From contig LBMP01000006.1 of NCBI GenBank assembly GCA_001184205.1, positions 221,502 through 285,501 on the forward strand: DNA of 64,000 nt, in the 5' to 3' direction. The position numbers and the translations under genes were made by a program. The notes beneath the pieces are model-generated. The model ran no database searches and was not told where the DNA came from. It saw only the letters and a program-made list of their open reading frames with translations. Position 1 is the first letter of the stretch; each line of letters opens with the position of its first letter. The DNA comes from Desulfocarbo indianensis. GTDB taxonomy: Bacteria > Desulfobacterota > Desulfarculia > Desulfarculales > Desulfarculaceae. Shown here one piece after another: positions 27,967 to 36,913 of the stretch.

Positions 27967-28758
27967 ATGGCGGAACCCACGGTATTGCAAAGCGGAACCG
28001 GGCCGGTGCGGATGCTGACCCTGAATCGTCCTCAGCGGCTCAACGCGCTGAACGAGGCCATGAAGGAGGACCTGATGGCGGCGCTGGCCGCCGCCGGGGA
28101 AGACGATTCAGTGGCGGCGGTGGTGCTGACCGGAGCGGGGCGCGCCTTCAGCGCCGGCGGCGATCTGGATCGCTTCGCCGCCCTGTATCAGGAGCAGGAT
28201 TTTTCAGCGGTGGAGCGCTTCACGGATTTGGCCTTCCCCCGCGCGGTGGCGGCTTTCAGCAAGCCTCTGATCGCCGCCATAAACGGGCCCGCGGTGGGTT
28301 GGGGCTTCACCTTGCCGCTCATGGCCGATATACGCATCTGCTCGCAAAAGGCGCGCTTCGTGTGCGGTTTCGTGCGGGTGGGCGTGACGCCTGAATTCGG
28401 CTCCTCGGCCTTGCTGCCCCGCATCATCGGCTTGGGCCGGGCCCTGGAGCTGGTGCTCACCGCGCGGGAGGTGGAGCCCCAGGAGGCCCTGGCCATGGGT
28501 CTGGTGAGCCAGGTCTGCCCGCCCGAGGAGTTGCTGGAAAGCGCCCAGCGAATCGCCGCCGTCATCGCGGCCCATCCCCGGCCGGCGGTGAAAATGGCCA
28601 AGGCCATACTTTTGCACGGCGCGCAAAACGGCCTGGAGGACACCCTGAGCTATGAAATAAGCTGCTTCAAAAGAGCCATGGCCACCAAGGAGCACTACCA
28701 GGCGGTCAAGGCCATGCAGCAGGCCCTGCGCGCCAAGGAGGCCCAAAAAACCACCTGA
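27967..28758 (+). CDS. Enoyl-CoA hydratase/isomerase family protein
   Basis: 263 residues of the crotonase fold: LNRPQRLNALNEAMKEDLMA, GAGRAFSAGGDLDRFA, and the oxyanion region INGPAVGWGFTLPLMADIRI. The two glutamates of classical enoyl-CoA hydratase are not both evident; the second region reads VGVTPEFGSSALLPRIIGLG, closer to isomerase-like members. It acts on an acyl-CoA in the cytosol. It is divergent from the benzoyl-CoA ring-cleavage operon and may serve the later beta-oxidation of pimeloyl-type CoA esters, which is inference. AGGAG precedes the ATG by about 9 bases. Confidence 0.85.
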   Translation: MAEPTVLQSGTGPVRMLTLNRPQRLNALNEAMKEDLMAALAAAGEDDSVAAVVLTGAGRAFSAGGDLDRFAALYQEQDFSAVERFTDLAFPRAVAAFSKPLIAAINGPAVGWGFTLPLMADIRICSQKARFVCGFVRVGVTPEFGSSALLPRIIGLGRALELVLTAREVEPQEALAMGLVSQVCPPEELLESAQRIAAVIAAHPRPAVKMAKAILLHGAQNGLEDTLSYEISCFKRAMATKEHYQAVKAMQQALRAKEAQKTT

Positions 28759-28866
28759 ACGCCGGGCGGGCTTTTGCCTGGCGCCGGCGCCTGCCTGCCT
28801 TTGCTATAATTATGGATAAGGGGAAGGGGCAATGACATAGGCAACCCGCAAGGAGGATGCAACGTC

Positions 28867-29076
28867 ATGACGCTGCACAAGGCCATCAGGCACGGCAAGG
28901 AAAAGCGGCGGGACTATCGCGGCACCAAGGCCGTGGACCCCAATTGCCAGAACCACGGCGATTGCTTCATCTGCCAGGGCAACCGCACTTACCACGACCG
29001 CAAGCGGCGGAGCGCCGCGGAGGACCAGATCGCCGAGTTCGCGGCAACGGGGGATTGGCGGGAAGCGCGCGATTAG
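28867..29076 (+). CDS. Small conserved-type protein with Cys motif (69 aa)
   Basis: 69 residues, basic. The core AVDPNCQNHGDCFICQGNRTY has three cysteines in the order C-x5-C-x2-C plus a nearby His, suggesting a metal site. I have seen similar HGDCxxCxGNR proteins in Deltaproteobacteria but know no function. AAGGAGG lies 10 bases before the ATG, and TATAAT at 28805-28810 may be a -10. The gene ends convergently with the glycosylase gene, their stop codons overlapping. Confidence 0.7.
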   Translation: MTLHKAIRHGKEKRRDYRGTKAVDPNCQNHGDCFICQGNRTYHDRKRRSAAEDQIAEFAATGDWREARD

Positions 29077-29651
29077 CGTTTGCCGCGCAAATCCTGGTAG
29101 CGATAACAGCTCACCAAATGATCGTTCACCATGCCCGAAGCCTGCATGAAGGCGTAGCATATGGTGGGCCCCACGAATTTGAAGCCCCTCTTTTTCAGTT
29201 CCTTGCTCATGGCCTGCGATTGGGAGCTTTGAGCGGGCACTTGCTCGATGGTCTCCCAGGCGTTGTGCAAGGGTTCGCCGACAAACCGCCAGATGAAGCG
29301 GTTGAAGCTGCCGTGCTCGGCCTGGATACTTAACAAGGCGCGGGCGTTGCCGACGGTTGACTCCAGTTTGCCGCGGTTGCGGATGAGGCCTGGATTGTCC
29401 AGCAGGGCCGCGATTTCCCGGGGGCCGAAGCGCGCCACCTTGGCGGGATCAAAGCCCAGAAACGCCTTGCGGTATTCCGCCCTGCGCCGCAGCACGGTAA
29501 GCCAGCTGAGCCCGGCCTGGGCTCCTTCCAGGGTCAGAAGCTCGAACAGCTTGTTGTCGTCATGCAGGGGCACGCCCCATTCCCCGTCGTGATAAAGCGT
29601 TTCCAGAGGATGGCGCAAGGCCCAGGGACAGCGGATCGTTTCTTTGGTCAT
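29073..29651 (-). CDS. tag: DNA-3-methyladenine glycosylase I
   Basis: 192 residues, close to the usual 185-190. RCPWALRHPLETLYHDGEWG at the N-terminus, FELLTLEGAQAGLSWLTVLRRR and the C-terminal FKFVGPTICYAFMQASGMVNDH are family hallmarks. The zinc-snap ligands of the E. coli enzyme appear conserved: the Cys near the start, the late His of NDHLVSCYRY and the Cys after it. It removes 3-methyladenine from alkylated DNA. The ATG at 29651 has GGAG five bases upstream; the frame upstream to 29840 looks non-coding. Confidence 0.93.
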   Translation of the reverse strand: MTKETIRCPWALRHPLETLYHDGEWGVPLHDDNKLFELLTLEGAQAGLSWLTVLRRRAEYRKAFLGFDPAKVARFGPREIAALLDNPGLIRNRGKLESTVGNARALLSIQAEHGSFNRFIWRFVGEPLHNAWETIEQVPAQSSQSQAMSKELKKRGFKFVGPTICYAFMQASGMVNDHLVSCYRYQDLRGKR

Positions 29652-29822
29652 GGCATCTCCGCCCGGTTGCGCCGCGTGAGCGGCCAGGGACCGCGCCGGT
29701 CCAGCCGCCGGTCGCGCTCCCTTGGTAAACCCTGATGAAAACCACGCCTGGCTGCTATTATGCCAAGCATCGCCCGCGCCGGCCAAGCTGTTTCGGCCCG
29801 CGACCCGTGCTAGAATGCGGGC

Positions 29823-30452
29823 ATGAACCGACGCGACCATGACAAGCCCCTGGGCCCGCGCCTGCCCATGGCCAAGGGCGCTGACAAGCTCATGCAGGAG
29901 GGCGTGCTGGCCATGCAGCGGGGGCGCTGGCCCAGGGCGGAGCAGAGGTTTTCCGCCGCCCTGGCCCAGCTCAGGCAGGTCGATCCCATCTCAGAGAGGA
30001 CCTATCAGGCCGGGCAGCTGCTCATGCGGCTGCGCCTGGCCCAGGCCGATCTGCGATCTGCGGCCGACCTATGCCGGGAGCAGCTTGTCCTGGCCGAGCA
30101 ACTGCACGGCCCCCAAGCCTTGGAGACGGGTTGGACCCTGTGCGACCTGGCCTTCATCCTGGCGGCCCTGGGGAACGGCCAGGAGCTGGAAAGCGCGCTG
30201 AAGCGGCTGCAAGCCCTGGTGGCCCGCGCCCTGCGGGAAAAGCCGCTGCTGGGCTTTTTCCTTGTGCAGCGCCTGGCGACGCATCTGGAGCAAATGGGCC
30301 GCGGCGGGGAAAACGCCGAGCTTTATGAATGGGCCTTGCGGCTGGCCGAGATATCGCCGCATGCGGAACAGGACGACCTGCGCCAGGCTTTCAGCCGCTT
30401 GGCCTGGTACCAGGCGCCACAGGGCGAGCCTCCGCCCGAAGAAGGCGGCTAA
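29823..30452 (+). CDS. TPR-like helical repeat protein
   Basis: 209 residues. Paired helices with the TPR pattern occur at about residues 20-55 (LMQEGVLAMQRGRWPRAEQR then FSAAL), 63-95 and 100-135. No signal peptide and no enzymatic motif are seen. TPR proteins act as protein-binding scaffolds; the partner is unknown. The ATG has no obvious ribosome site. It converges on the sigma-54 activator gene, whose stop overlaps its own by four bases. Confidence 0.65.
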   Translation: MNRRDHDKPLGPRLPMAKGADKLMQEGVLAMQRGRWPRAEQRFSAALAQLRQVDPISERTYQAGQLLMRLRLAQADLRSAADLCREQLVLAEQLHGPQALETGWTLCDLAFILAALGNGQELESALKRLQALVARALREKPLLGFFLVQRLATHLEQMGRGGENAELYEWALRLAEISPHAEQDDLRQAFSRLAWYQAPQGEPPPEEGG

Positions 30453-31816
30453 AGGTCGTAACGGTCGATTTTGTTGTAGAGCGTCCGCCGGCTGATGCCC
30501 AGGATTTCAGCGGCGCGGCGGCGGTTGCCGCCGGTGAAGTCCAAGGTGCGCAGCAGCATTTCCTTTTCCATGGCCTCCAGGGTGGAGCCCACCGGCAAGC
30601 TGACCATGGCCCGGCCGCCCTGGGGCGAGCGCAGGCGGCGGGGCAGGTGCTCGGGCAAGAGCACGTCGCCGGAGCACATGACCACCGCGCGGTTGATCAC
30701 GTTCTTCAGCTCGCGCACGTTGCCGGGCCAATCATAGGAATGCAGCCGGCTCACGCATTCCGGCGAGATGCCCACCACCGCCTTGTCATAGGCCTTGTTG
30801 AACTGCTTGAGGAAATGATCTATGAGCAAGGGCACGTCGCCGTCCCTCTGCTTGAGGGCCGGCATGTGCACGTGCAGCACGTCCAGGCGGAAGAACAAAT
30901 CCTCCCTGAAGCCGCGCCGGCTGACCGCCTCTTCCAGGTCCTCGTTGCTGGCCGCGATCACCCGCACGTCCACCTTCAGGCTTTTGGTGGCGCCGATGCG
31001 GTGCAGCTTGCGGTCCTCCAGGAGCCTTAGCAGGCTGATCTGGATCTTCTCGTCGATGGTGGATATTTCATCCAGGAACACGGTGCCCTTGTGGGCCAGC
31101 TCAAAGCAGCCCAGGCGGCGCTCCAGGGCGCCGGTGAAAGCGCCCTTTTCATGGCCGAACAATTCGCTGGCCACCAGGTCCTCGGGCAGGGCGCCCAGAT
31201 GGGCCGGGACGTAGGGCCCGCCGTTGCGGCTGGAAAGCTGGTGAATGGCCCGGGCGGCCAAATCCTTGCCGGTGCCGGTTTCGCCGGAAAGCAGCACCGG
31301 GATGTCGGTGGCCGCGGCCTGGCGGATCTGGCGGTAGACCTCCCGCATCACGGTCGAGCCTCCCACCATGCTTTCAAAGGTGGTGCTCTTCTTGTCATGT
31401 TTGAGGAGCAGGTTGGGGGCGTATTGCGGCCTTTTCTCCAGGGCCGATTCCACCAGGAGCTTCAGCTCCTCGTCGCTGATGGGCAGCTTGGAATAATGAT
31501 AGGTGCCGGCTTTCAGGGCGGAGGCGGCCAGCTTGATTTCTCTGGGATTGATGAGAAACAGGATCTGGGTGCCGGGGCACTTGTCGGAAACCACCTCCAG
31601 AAGCTCGATGCCCACGCCGTGATTGGAACTCAAGGCCGCGCTGGATAGCACCAGCACCTCAAAGGTTTCCTGTTCAAAATGCTCCAGCACCCGCCCCACG
31701 AAAGGTTCCAGGACTATCCTGGCGCCGTCCGCGGGAAAAGCTTCCTTGAGCTGGCGGAAGATGTTCCTGAGCGGATCAACGCAGAGAATGTTTATCGGCT
31801 CGCTCTGGCTGGGCAT
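30449..31816 (-). CDS. Sigma-54 dependent transcriptional activator with degenerate receiver
   Basis: 455 residues. Residues 1-130 have a receiver-like fold, but the position of the phospho-acceptor Asp reads LVLSSAALSS, so the Asp is replaced by Ser; the late Lys (YHYSKLPIS) is kept. The AAA+ domain (about 155-385) shows Walker A GETGTGKDL, the sigma-54 contact loop GAFTGA and FLDEIS. The C-terminal Fis-type helix-turn-helix is GGNRRRAAEILGISRRTLYN. It should activate RpoN promoters, probably without canonical phosphorylation. AGAGGA precedes the ATG at 31816. No partner kinase is adjacent. Confidence 0.92.
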   Translation of the reverse strand: MPSQSEPINILCVDPLRNIFRQLKEAFPADGARIVLEPFVGRVLEHFEQETFEVLVLSSAALSSNHGVGIELLEVVSDKCPGTQILFLINPREIKLAASALKAGTYHYSKLPISDEELKLLVESALEKRPQYAPNLLLKHDKKSTTFESMVGGSTVMREVYRQIRQAAATDIPVLLSGETGTGKDLAARAIHQLSSRNGGPYVPAHLGALPEDLVASELFGHEKGAFTGALERRLGCFELAHKGTVFLDEISTIDEKIQISLLRLLEDRKLHRIGATKSLKVDVRVIAASNEDLEEAVSRRGFREDLFFRLDVLHVHMPALKQRDGDVPLLIDHFLKQFNKAYDKAVVGISPECVSRLHSYDWPGNVRELKNVINRAVVMCSGDVLLPEHLPRRLRSPQGGRAMVSLPVGSTLEAMEKEMLLRTLDFTGGNRRRAAEILGISRRTLYNKIDRYDL

Positions 31817-31879
31817 TTTTCCTCTTTGGAGCGGGCGGAGCATAGCCGGATCGCGGCCCGCTTGCCGCGACCTAAAGCA

Positions 31880-32290
31880 CCTTTTTATATGAAAACAAAG
31901 CGCAAGGCAAACGATCTAATGTAAATAAATTGTACATAGTGATTTAAATATTGAAATCGCGGCGGCCAAGCCGGCGAGAGTCGTCAGGTAAGCTTTACTT
32001 TTCCATATATTAGAAGATTTGTTTTTCCGCGCCTTAAATAAAAGAATTTTGCCGGCAAGTCCCCAAGAACAGATATTTAAAAAACTGGGCGATTCTGGCC
32101 AAACCTGCACACAAATTTCGCCGGTTTTTAACATAGTGTACATTTATTGCTCACACGCGGACTTCCCCGAGCAAGTCGCCATCTTGGTCATGCGGCGCCC
32201 TCTCCAGGACCAGATTGAAAAACCCATTTAAATCAATCGGATTGCCGGCACAATTTCGTGATGGAACGATGCTTGCTTATTGAAAGCAAT
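31880..32290. other. AT-rich gene-free stretch with inverted TGTACA motifs
   Basis: About 400 bases clearly richer in A and T than the rest of the window. AATAAATTGTACA (31924-31936) and the inverted TGTACATTTATT (32137-32148) match apart from one base, giving a 225-base segment with inverted ends. Short open frames on both strands inside have no ribosome site, no recognisable domain and unusual amino acid content, so I call no gene. It may hold promoters for the metK operon and the sigma-54 activator, or be the remnant of a small mobile element. Confidence 0.45.
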
Positions 32291-32490
32291 CGAGGTTGCG
32301 TTGTGAGGGTATTGCCTCGTTAGGCTGTGTGGCTTAGGCGCGGCCAATCAAGCTGAGGACGTTTGCTCCTCGCAAACTCAAAAAGAACATTGCCGTGGTT
32401 CCGTCCGGCGCGGAGGCGAAACGCAGCCGCGTCCCCCAGGGGGGCGTGGTGCGCGCCGCGTCGCACCTAGAAGCAGAAAGGAAGCTGTTG
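32291..32490 (+). promoter_or_regulatory. Foldable GC-rich leader of metK operon (possible cis-regulatory RNA)
   Basis: Several stems are seen in the 200 bases before metK: CGAGG/CCTCG (32291-32295/32315-32319); GTTTGC-TCCTC-GCAAAC (32361-32377), whose loop is complementary to a ribosome site; CGTCCCC/GGGGGCG (about 32429-32446); GGTGCG/CGCACC (32448-32453/32462-32467). None matches the SAH, SAM-I or SAM-II riboswitch sequence patterns that I know. A leader sensing SAM or SAH would suit the operon, but that is inference. Confidence 0.4.
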
Positions 32491-32491
32491 C

Positions 32492-33691
32492 ATGAGTAAG
32501 ATTCGCACGGATCATGTCTTCACCTCTGAATCGGTCAGCGAGGGCCATCCGGACAAGGTCTGCGATCAGATATCGGACGCGGTGCTGGACGCCTGCCTGG
32601 CCCAGGACCCCAAGGCCAGAGTGGCTTGCGAGACCGCGGTGGGCCATAACCTGGTCACCAATCTCGGTGAAATCACCTGCCAGGGCTGGGATGGCATTGA
32701 TCCGGAAAAAATCGCGCGGCGGACCATCAAGCAGATCGGTTACGACCGCGAGGAACTGCTGTTTTGGGATAAGTCGTTCGAATACATTTCACGCATTCAC
32801 GGGCAATCGTCCGATATCAGCCAGGGCGTGACCGAGGGCGAGGGGCTCTACGAGGAGCAGGGCGCGGGCGACCAGGGCATGATGTTCGGCTACGCCACCG
32901 ATGAAACCAGGGAGTTCATGCCCACTCCCATCGCCTATAGCCACCGCCTGTTGCTGAAGCTGAAGGAGCTGCGCAACAACGGAGCCGTGGCCTATCTGCG
33001 CCCCGACGCCAAGAGCCAGGTTTCGGTGCGCTACGCCAAGGGCAAGCCCCGCGAGATCACCACCGTGGTCATCTCCCAGCAGACCGACGAGGTGGACCCC
33101 AAGGCCATAAAGAAGGACCTGGTGGAGGCCTGCCAAGAAGTCCTGGAGCACACCGGGCTTTTGACCGCCAAGACCAAGTATTTCATCAACCCCACCGGCT
33201 CCTTTGTCTTGGGCGGGCCCTATGCCGACGCCGGGCTCACCGGCCGCAAGATAATCGTGGATACCTACGGCGGCGTGGGCAGCCACGGCGGCGGGGCCTT
33301 CTCCGGCAAGGACCCCTCCAAGGTGGACCGTTCCGCGGCCTATTACGCGCGCTACGCGGCCAAGAACATGGTGGCCGCCGGCCTGGCCGAGCGCTGCGAG
33401 ATTCAGGTGGCCTACGCCATAGGCGTGGCGCGGCCGCTTTCCATCAATATCGATACCTACGGCACCGCCAAGGTCAGCGAGGCGGAGCTGCAGAGCATCC
33501 TGGCAAGCGGCGACATCTTCGACTTCCGTCCCGCCGCCATCATCGACCAGTTGGGCCTCCTGGCTCCTAAAGGCTGGTCCTATCAGGAATCGGCCAGCTA
33601 CGGGCACTTCGGCCGCGACATGTTCCCCTGGGAGAAAACCGACAAAGCCGCCCAATTGGCAGAAGCGGCCAAAGTAAAGGACGCAGCTTAA
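32492..33691 (+). CDS. metK: S-adenosylmethionine synthetase
   Basis: 399 residues, normal length. [20 protein letters not shown] at the N-terminus and the signature [12 protein letters not shown] are present, as is the glycine-rich [20 protein letters not shown]. It makes SAM from methionine and ATP. It is the first gene of an operon with ahcY and two glycine methyltransferase genes, so it is likely dedicated partly to supplying SAM for betaine synthesis. AGGAAG lies about 8 bases before the ATG. A structured leader precedes it. Confidence 0.97.
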   Translation: MSKIRTDHVFTSESVSEGHPDKVCDQISDAVLDACLAQDPKARVACETAVGHNLVTNLGEITCQGWDGIDPEKIARRTIKQIGYDREELLFWDKSFEYISRIHGQSSDISQGVTEGEGLYEEQGAGDQGMMFGYATDETREFMPTPIAYSHRLLLKLKELRNNGAVAYLRPDAKSQVSVRYAKGKPREITTVVISQQTDEVDPKAIKKDLVEACQEVLEHTGLLTAKTKYFINPTGSFVLGGPYADAGLTGRKIIVDTYGGVGSHGGGAFSGKDPSKVDRSAAYYARYAAKNMVAAGLAERCEIQVAYAIGVARPLSINIDTYGTAKVSEAELQSILASGDIFDFRPAAIIDQLGLLAPKGWSYQESASYGHFGRDMFPWEKTDKAAQLAEAAKVKDAA

Positions 33692-33693
33692 TC

Positions 33694-35145
33694 ATGACCG
33701 CCAAGACCGCTGAAGACCTGTTGGCCCGTGGCCGCGCCGCGGGCGAGGAGCCCGATTACAAGGTGGCCGATCTGGAGCTGGCCGCCTGGGGCCGCCGCGA
33801 GATGGAGATCGCTGAAAAAGAGATGCCCGGCCTGATGGCCACCCGCGAGAAATACGGACCGCTGAAGCCGCTCAAAGGCGCGCGGGTGTCCGGCTCCCTG
33901 CACATGACCATCCAGACCGCGGTTCTCATCGAGACCCTGGTGGCTTTGGGCGCGGACGTGCGCTGGGCTTCCTGCAACATCTTTTCCACCCAGGATCACG
34001 CCGCCGCGGCCATCGCCCAAAGCGGGGTGCCGGTTTACGCCTGGAAGGGCGAGACCCTGGAGGATTATTGGTGGTGCACCCAGAAGGCGCTCACCTGGCC
34101 CGACGGCCGGGGCCCCAACCTGGTGGTGGACGACGGCGGCGACGCCACGCTTTTGATCCACCGGGGCTATTACGCGGAAAAAGACCCCGCCATGCTGGAC
34201 GAGCCCACCGACAACAAGGAACTGCGCATCGTAAATGAGCTCTTGAAGCAAGCCCAGACTTCAGACCCCGGCCATTGGCAGCGGGTGGTGGAGGAATGGC
34301 GCGGAGTCAGCGAGGAGACCACCACCGGCGTGCACCGCCTGTATCAGATGCACCAGAAAGGCGAGCTCCTGGTGCCGGCCATCAACGTGAACGACTCGGT
34401 GACCAAGAGCAAGTTCGACAACATCTACGGCTGCCGCGAATCCCTGGTGGACGGCATCAAGCGCGCCACCGACGTGATGGTGGCCGGCAAGACCGCCATG
34501 GTCTGCGGCTACGGCGACGTGGGCAAGGGCTCGGCCGAGGCCCTGGCCGCCCACAAGGCCCGGGTGATGATCAGCGAGGTCGATCCCATTTGCGCCTTGC
34601 AGGCCTTCATGGCCGGCTACCAGGTGGTCACCATGGAAGACGCTTTGCCCCTGGCCGACATCTTCGTCACCACCACCGGCAACTGCAACGTGATCACCGC
34701 CGAACACATGAGCCGCATGAAGGACCAGGCCATCGTGTGCAACATCGGCCATTTCGACAACGAGATCGAAGTGGACCGCTTGGGCGCCTGGCCCGGCGTG
34801 CGCAAGACCAACATCAAACCCCAGATGGACAAATACACCTTCGAGACCGGCAACAGCATCTATCTCCTGGCCGAGGGACGCCTGGTCAATCTGGGCTGCG
34901 CCACGGGCCACCCCAGCTTCGTGATGTCCAATTCCTTCACCAACCAGACCCTGGCCCAGATCGACCTGTGGACCAACCGGCATGAAGTGGGCGTGACCAC
35001 CCTGTCCAAGAAGCTGGACGAGGAAGTGGCCAGGCTGCACTTGGCCAAACTGGGAGGCAAGCTCACCAAGCTGACGGAAAAGCAAGCCGACTACATCGGG
35101 GTCCCCCTGGAAGGGCCCTTCAAGCCCGAGCATTACCGTTATTGA
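33694..35145 (+). CDS. ahcY: Adenosylhomocysteinase (S-adenosylhomocysteine hydrolase)
   Basis: 483 residues. The substrate region includes [16 protein letters not shown], and the NAD region is [20 protein letters not shown]; the C-terminus ends KPEHYRY, the conserved tail that contributes to the neighbouring subunit's NAD site. It splits SAH into adenosine and homocysteine, relieving product inhibition of methyltransferases. Its ATG is two bases after the metK stop, so the two are translationally close. Together with the two methyltransferases downstream it closes the SAM cycle except for methionine synthase. Confidence 0.97.
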   Translation: MTAKTAEDLLARGRAAGEEPDYKVADLELAAWGRREMEIAEKEMPGLMATREKYGPLKPLKGARVSGSLHMTIQTAVLIETLVALGADVRWASCNIFSTQDHAAAAIAQSGVPVYAWKGETLEDYWWCTQKALTWPDGRGPNLVVDDGGDATLLIHRGYYAEKDPAMLDEPTDNKELRIVNELLKQAQTSDPGHWQRVVEEWRGVSEETTTGVHRLYQMHQKGELLVPAINVNDSVTKSKFDNIYGCRESLVDGIKRATDVMVAGKTAMVCGYGDVGKGSAEALAAHKARVMISEVDPICALQAFMAGYQVVTMEDALPLADIFVTTTGNCNVITAEHMSRMKDQAIVCNIGHFDNEIEVDRLGAWPGVRKTNIKPQMDKYTFETGNSIYLLAEGRLVNLGCATGHPSFVMSNSFTNQTLAQIDLWTNRHEVGVTTLSKKLDEEVARLHLAKLGGKLTKLTEKQADYIGVPLEGPFKPEHYRY

Positions 35146-35190
35146 TATTCGGCGCGACCCGCCAAACCACAGACGAGGGAGGAAATGAAA

Positions 35191-36000
35191 ATGGCATTCG
35201 CCACCACCCAAAACTTTGGCCTGGAACCCGTGAAAGTGCGGGAAAGCGATCACTACCAAGAAGAATATGTAACCACCCTGGCCGACAAATGGGACGAACT
35301 CATCGACTGGGAGCGCCGGGCCAAGAACGAGGGTGATTTTTTCATCCGCACGCTCAAGGATCTCGGCGCCCAGAAGGTTCTGGACGTGGCCACCGGCACC
35401 GGCTTCCACTCGGTGCGGCTCCTGACCGAGGGCTTCGACGTGACCAGCGTGGACGGCAGCCCCCAGATGCTGGCCAAGGCCTTTGAAAACGCCAAGCGCC
35501 ACGGTTTCATCCTGAATGCCTGCTGCGCGGATTGGCGGTTTCTGAACAGGGACGTGCACGGCGAGTTCGACGCCATCATCTGCCTGGGCAACTCCTTCAC
35601 CCACCTTTTCCGCGAGCGCGACCGCCGCAAGGCCCTGGCCGAGTACTACGCCATGCTGGCCCACGACGGCGTCCTCATCATCGATCAGCGCAACTACGAC
35701 AGCATGCTGGACGACGGCTTCACCAGCAAGCATAAGTATTACTATTGCGGCGAGGACGTGGTGGCCGAGCCCGAGCATGTGGATTCCGGCTTGGCGCGCT
35801 TCGTCTATCAGTTCCAGGACGGCTGCAAGTTCCACCTGAACATGTTCCCCCTGCGCAAGGATTACCTGTGCCGGCTCTTGAGCGAAGTGGGCTTCCAGGA
35901 AATCACCACTTACGGCGATTTCCAGGAAACCTACAAGGAAAACGATCCCGACTTTTTCGTGCACGTGGCCGAGAAGGCGTATCGAGAGGAGGAAAACTGA
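35191..36000 (+). CDS. Glycine N-methyltransferase (glycine/sarcosine methyltransferase type)
   Basis: 269 residues, a class I SAM methyltransferase with motif I VLDVATGTGFHSVRLLTEGF, motif II around VTSVDGSPQMLAKA and AIICLGNSFTHLF. The N-terminus (ESDHYQEEYVTTLADKWDEL) and C-terminal DFQETYKENDPDFFVHVAEK match bacterial glycine N-methyltransferases of betaine synthesis. It probably makes sarcosine, and perhaps dimethylglycine, from glycine. The second ATG (35191) is chosen because GGGAGG is 8 bases upstream of it but only two from the ATG at 35185. The dimethylating partner gene follows after five bases. Confidence 0.9.
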   Translation: MAFATTQNFGLEPVKVRESDHYQEEYVTTLADKWDELIDWERRAKNEGDFFIRTLKDLGAQKVLDVATGTGFHSVRLLTEGFDVTSVDGSPQMLAKAFENAKRHGFILNACCADWRFLNRDVHGEFDAIICLGNSFTHLFRERDRRKALAEYYAMLAHDGVLIIDQRNYDSMLDDGFTSKHKYYYCGEDVVAEPEHVDSGLARFVYQFQDGCKFHLNMFPLRKDYLCRLLSEVGFQEITTYGDFQETYKENDPDFFVHVAEKAYREEEN

Positions 36001-36005
36001 GAGGC

Positions 36006-36845
36006 ATGGCGCAAACTCAATGCTCGCAGGCGGTGAACACCGCGCGTGATTATTATAACAGCGGCGACGCGGATAATTTTTACTACACCATATGGGGCGG
36101 CGAGGACATCCATATCGGCCTCTACCAGACCCCTGACGAGGACATCGCCCAGGCCAGCCGCCGCACGGTGGAGACCATGGCCTCGCGCCTGCAAGGCCTT
36201 GCCGAAACCAGCCGCGTTTTGGATATGGGCGCGGGCTTCGGCGGCGCGGCCCGCTGGCTGGCCAAAAAACACGGCTGCCGGGTAACCGCCCTGAACTTGT
36301 CGCAGGTGCAGAACCAGCGGGACAGGCAGATGAACCGGGAGCAGGGTCTGGATCACCTGGTGGAGGTGGTGGACGCCAGCTTCGAGGAGGTGCCCTGCGC
36401 CGATGGCAGCTTCGACTTCATCTGGTCGCAGGACGCCATTCTGCACAGCGGCGACCGGGGCAAGGTCATGGACGAGGTGAGCCGGCTGCTCAAGCCCGGC
36501 GGCCAGTTCGTTTTCACCGACCCCATGGCCGCCGATGACTGCCCCGAGGGCGTGCTGCAACCCATCCTGGACCGCATCCATCTGGAAAACCTGGGCTCGC
36601 CGGGATTCTACCAAGAGGCCCTTGCCCGGCGCGGTCTGAAGGACCTGGGCTTTCGCGAGCACACCGATCACCTGGTTAATCATTATGCGCGGATATTGGA
36701 GGAAACCCAATGCCGCGAGGGCGAGATTTGCAACGCGGTCAGCCAGGATTACATCGACCGCATGAAAAAGGGGCTCAGTCACTGGGTGGAAGGCGGCAAG
36801 CAAGGCCATCTGGCCTGGGGCATCTTCCATTTTGAAAAGAGCTGA
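36006..36845 (+). CDS. Sarcosine/dimethylglycine N-methyltransferase
   Basis: 279 residues, class I methyltransferase. YYNSGDADNFYYTIWGGEDI and HIGLYQTPDEDIAQASRRT at the N-terminus are hallmarks of sarcosine/dimethylglycine methyltransferases (SDMT). Motif I is VLDMGAGFGGAARWLAKKHG; FDFIWSQDAILHSGDR is the substrate-side motif. It converts sarcosine and dimethylglycine to glycine betaine, a compatible solute. It follows the glycine methyltransferase after five bases and is the last gene before a terminator. Confidence 0.92.
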   Translation: MAQTQCSQAVNTARDYYNSGDADNFYYTIWGGEDIHIGLYQTPDEDIAQASRRTVETMASRLQGLAETSRVLDMGAGFGGAARWLAKKHGCRVTALNLSQVQNQRDRQMNREQGLDHLVEVVDASFEEVPCADGSFDFIWSQDAILHSGDRGKVMDEVSRLLKPGGQFVFTDPMAADDCPEGVLQPILDRIHLENLGSPGFYQEALARRGLKDLGFREHTDHLVNHYARILEETQCREGEICNAVSQDYIDRMKKGLSHWVEGGKQGHLAWGIFHFEKS

Positions 36846-36883
36846 ACAAGGGCCCGAATTTTAACTTTTGTCTGGCAAAACCG

Positions 36884-36913
36884 AGACGCCAGCCCTTAAA
36901 GAGGCTGGCGTCT
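36884..36913 (+). terminator. Terminator of the metK-ahcY-GMT-SDMT operon
   Basis: AGACGCCAGCC (36884-36894) pairs perfectly with GGCTGGCGTCT (36903-36913) around an 8-base loop. It lies 39 bases beyond the SDMT stop. The following TGCCATTTGG is only a weak U-tract. Confidence 0.75.

Noticed and set aside
31916..32231. Two short frames (75 codons minus, 70 codons plus) in the AT-rich island
   Set aside because: They overlap each other, have no ribosome sites and no family resemblance.
32291..32490. SAH riboswitch before metK-ahcY
   Set aside because: Expected by context, but the conserved blocks I know (CCGAGG-GCG-UGC and CAGGCUCGG) are absent. Reported only as an unclassified leader.
34261..35964. 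Long open frame on the minus strand (567 codons) antisense to ahcY and the glycine methyltransferase
   Set aside because: It is the mirror of two certain genes in a GC-rich genome, has repetitive His/Gly/Val composition, no domain and no ribosome site.
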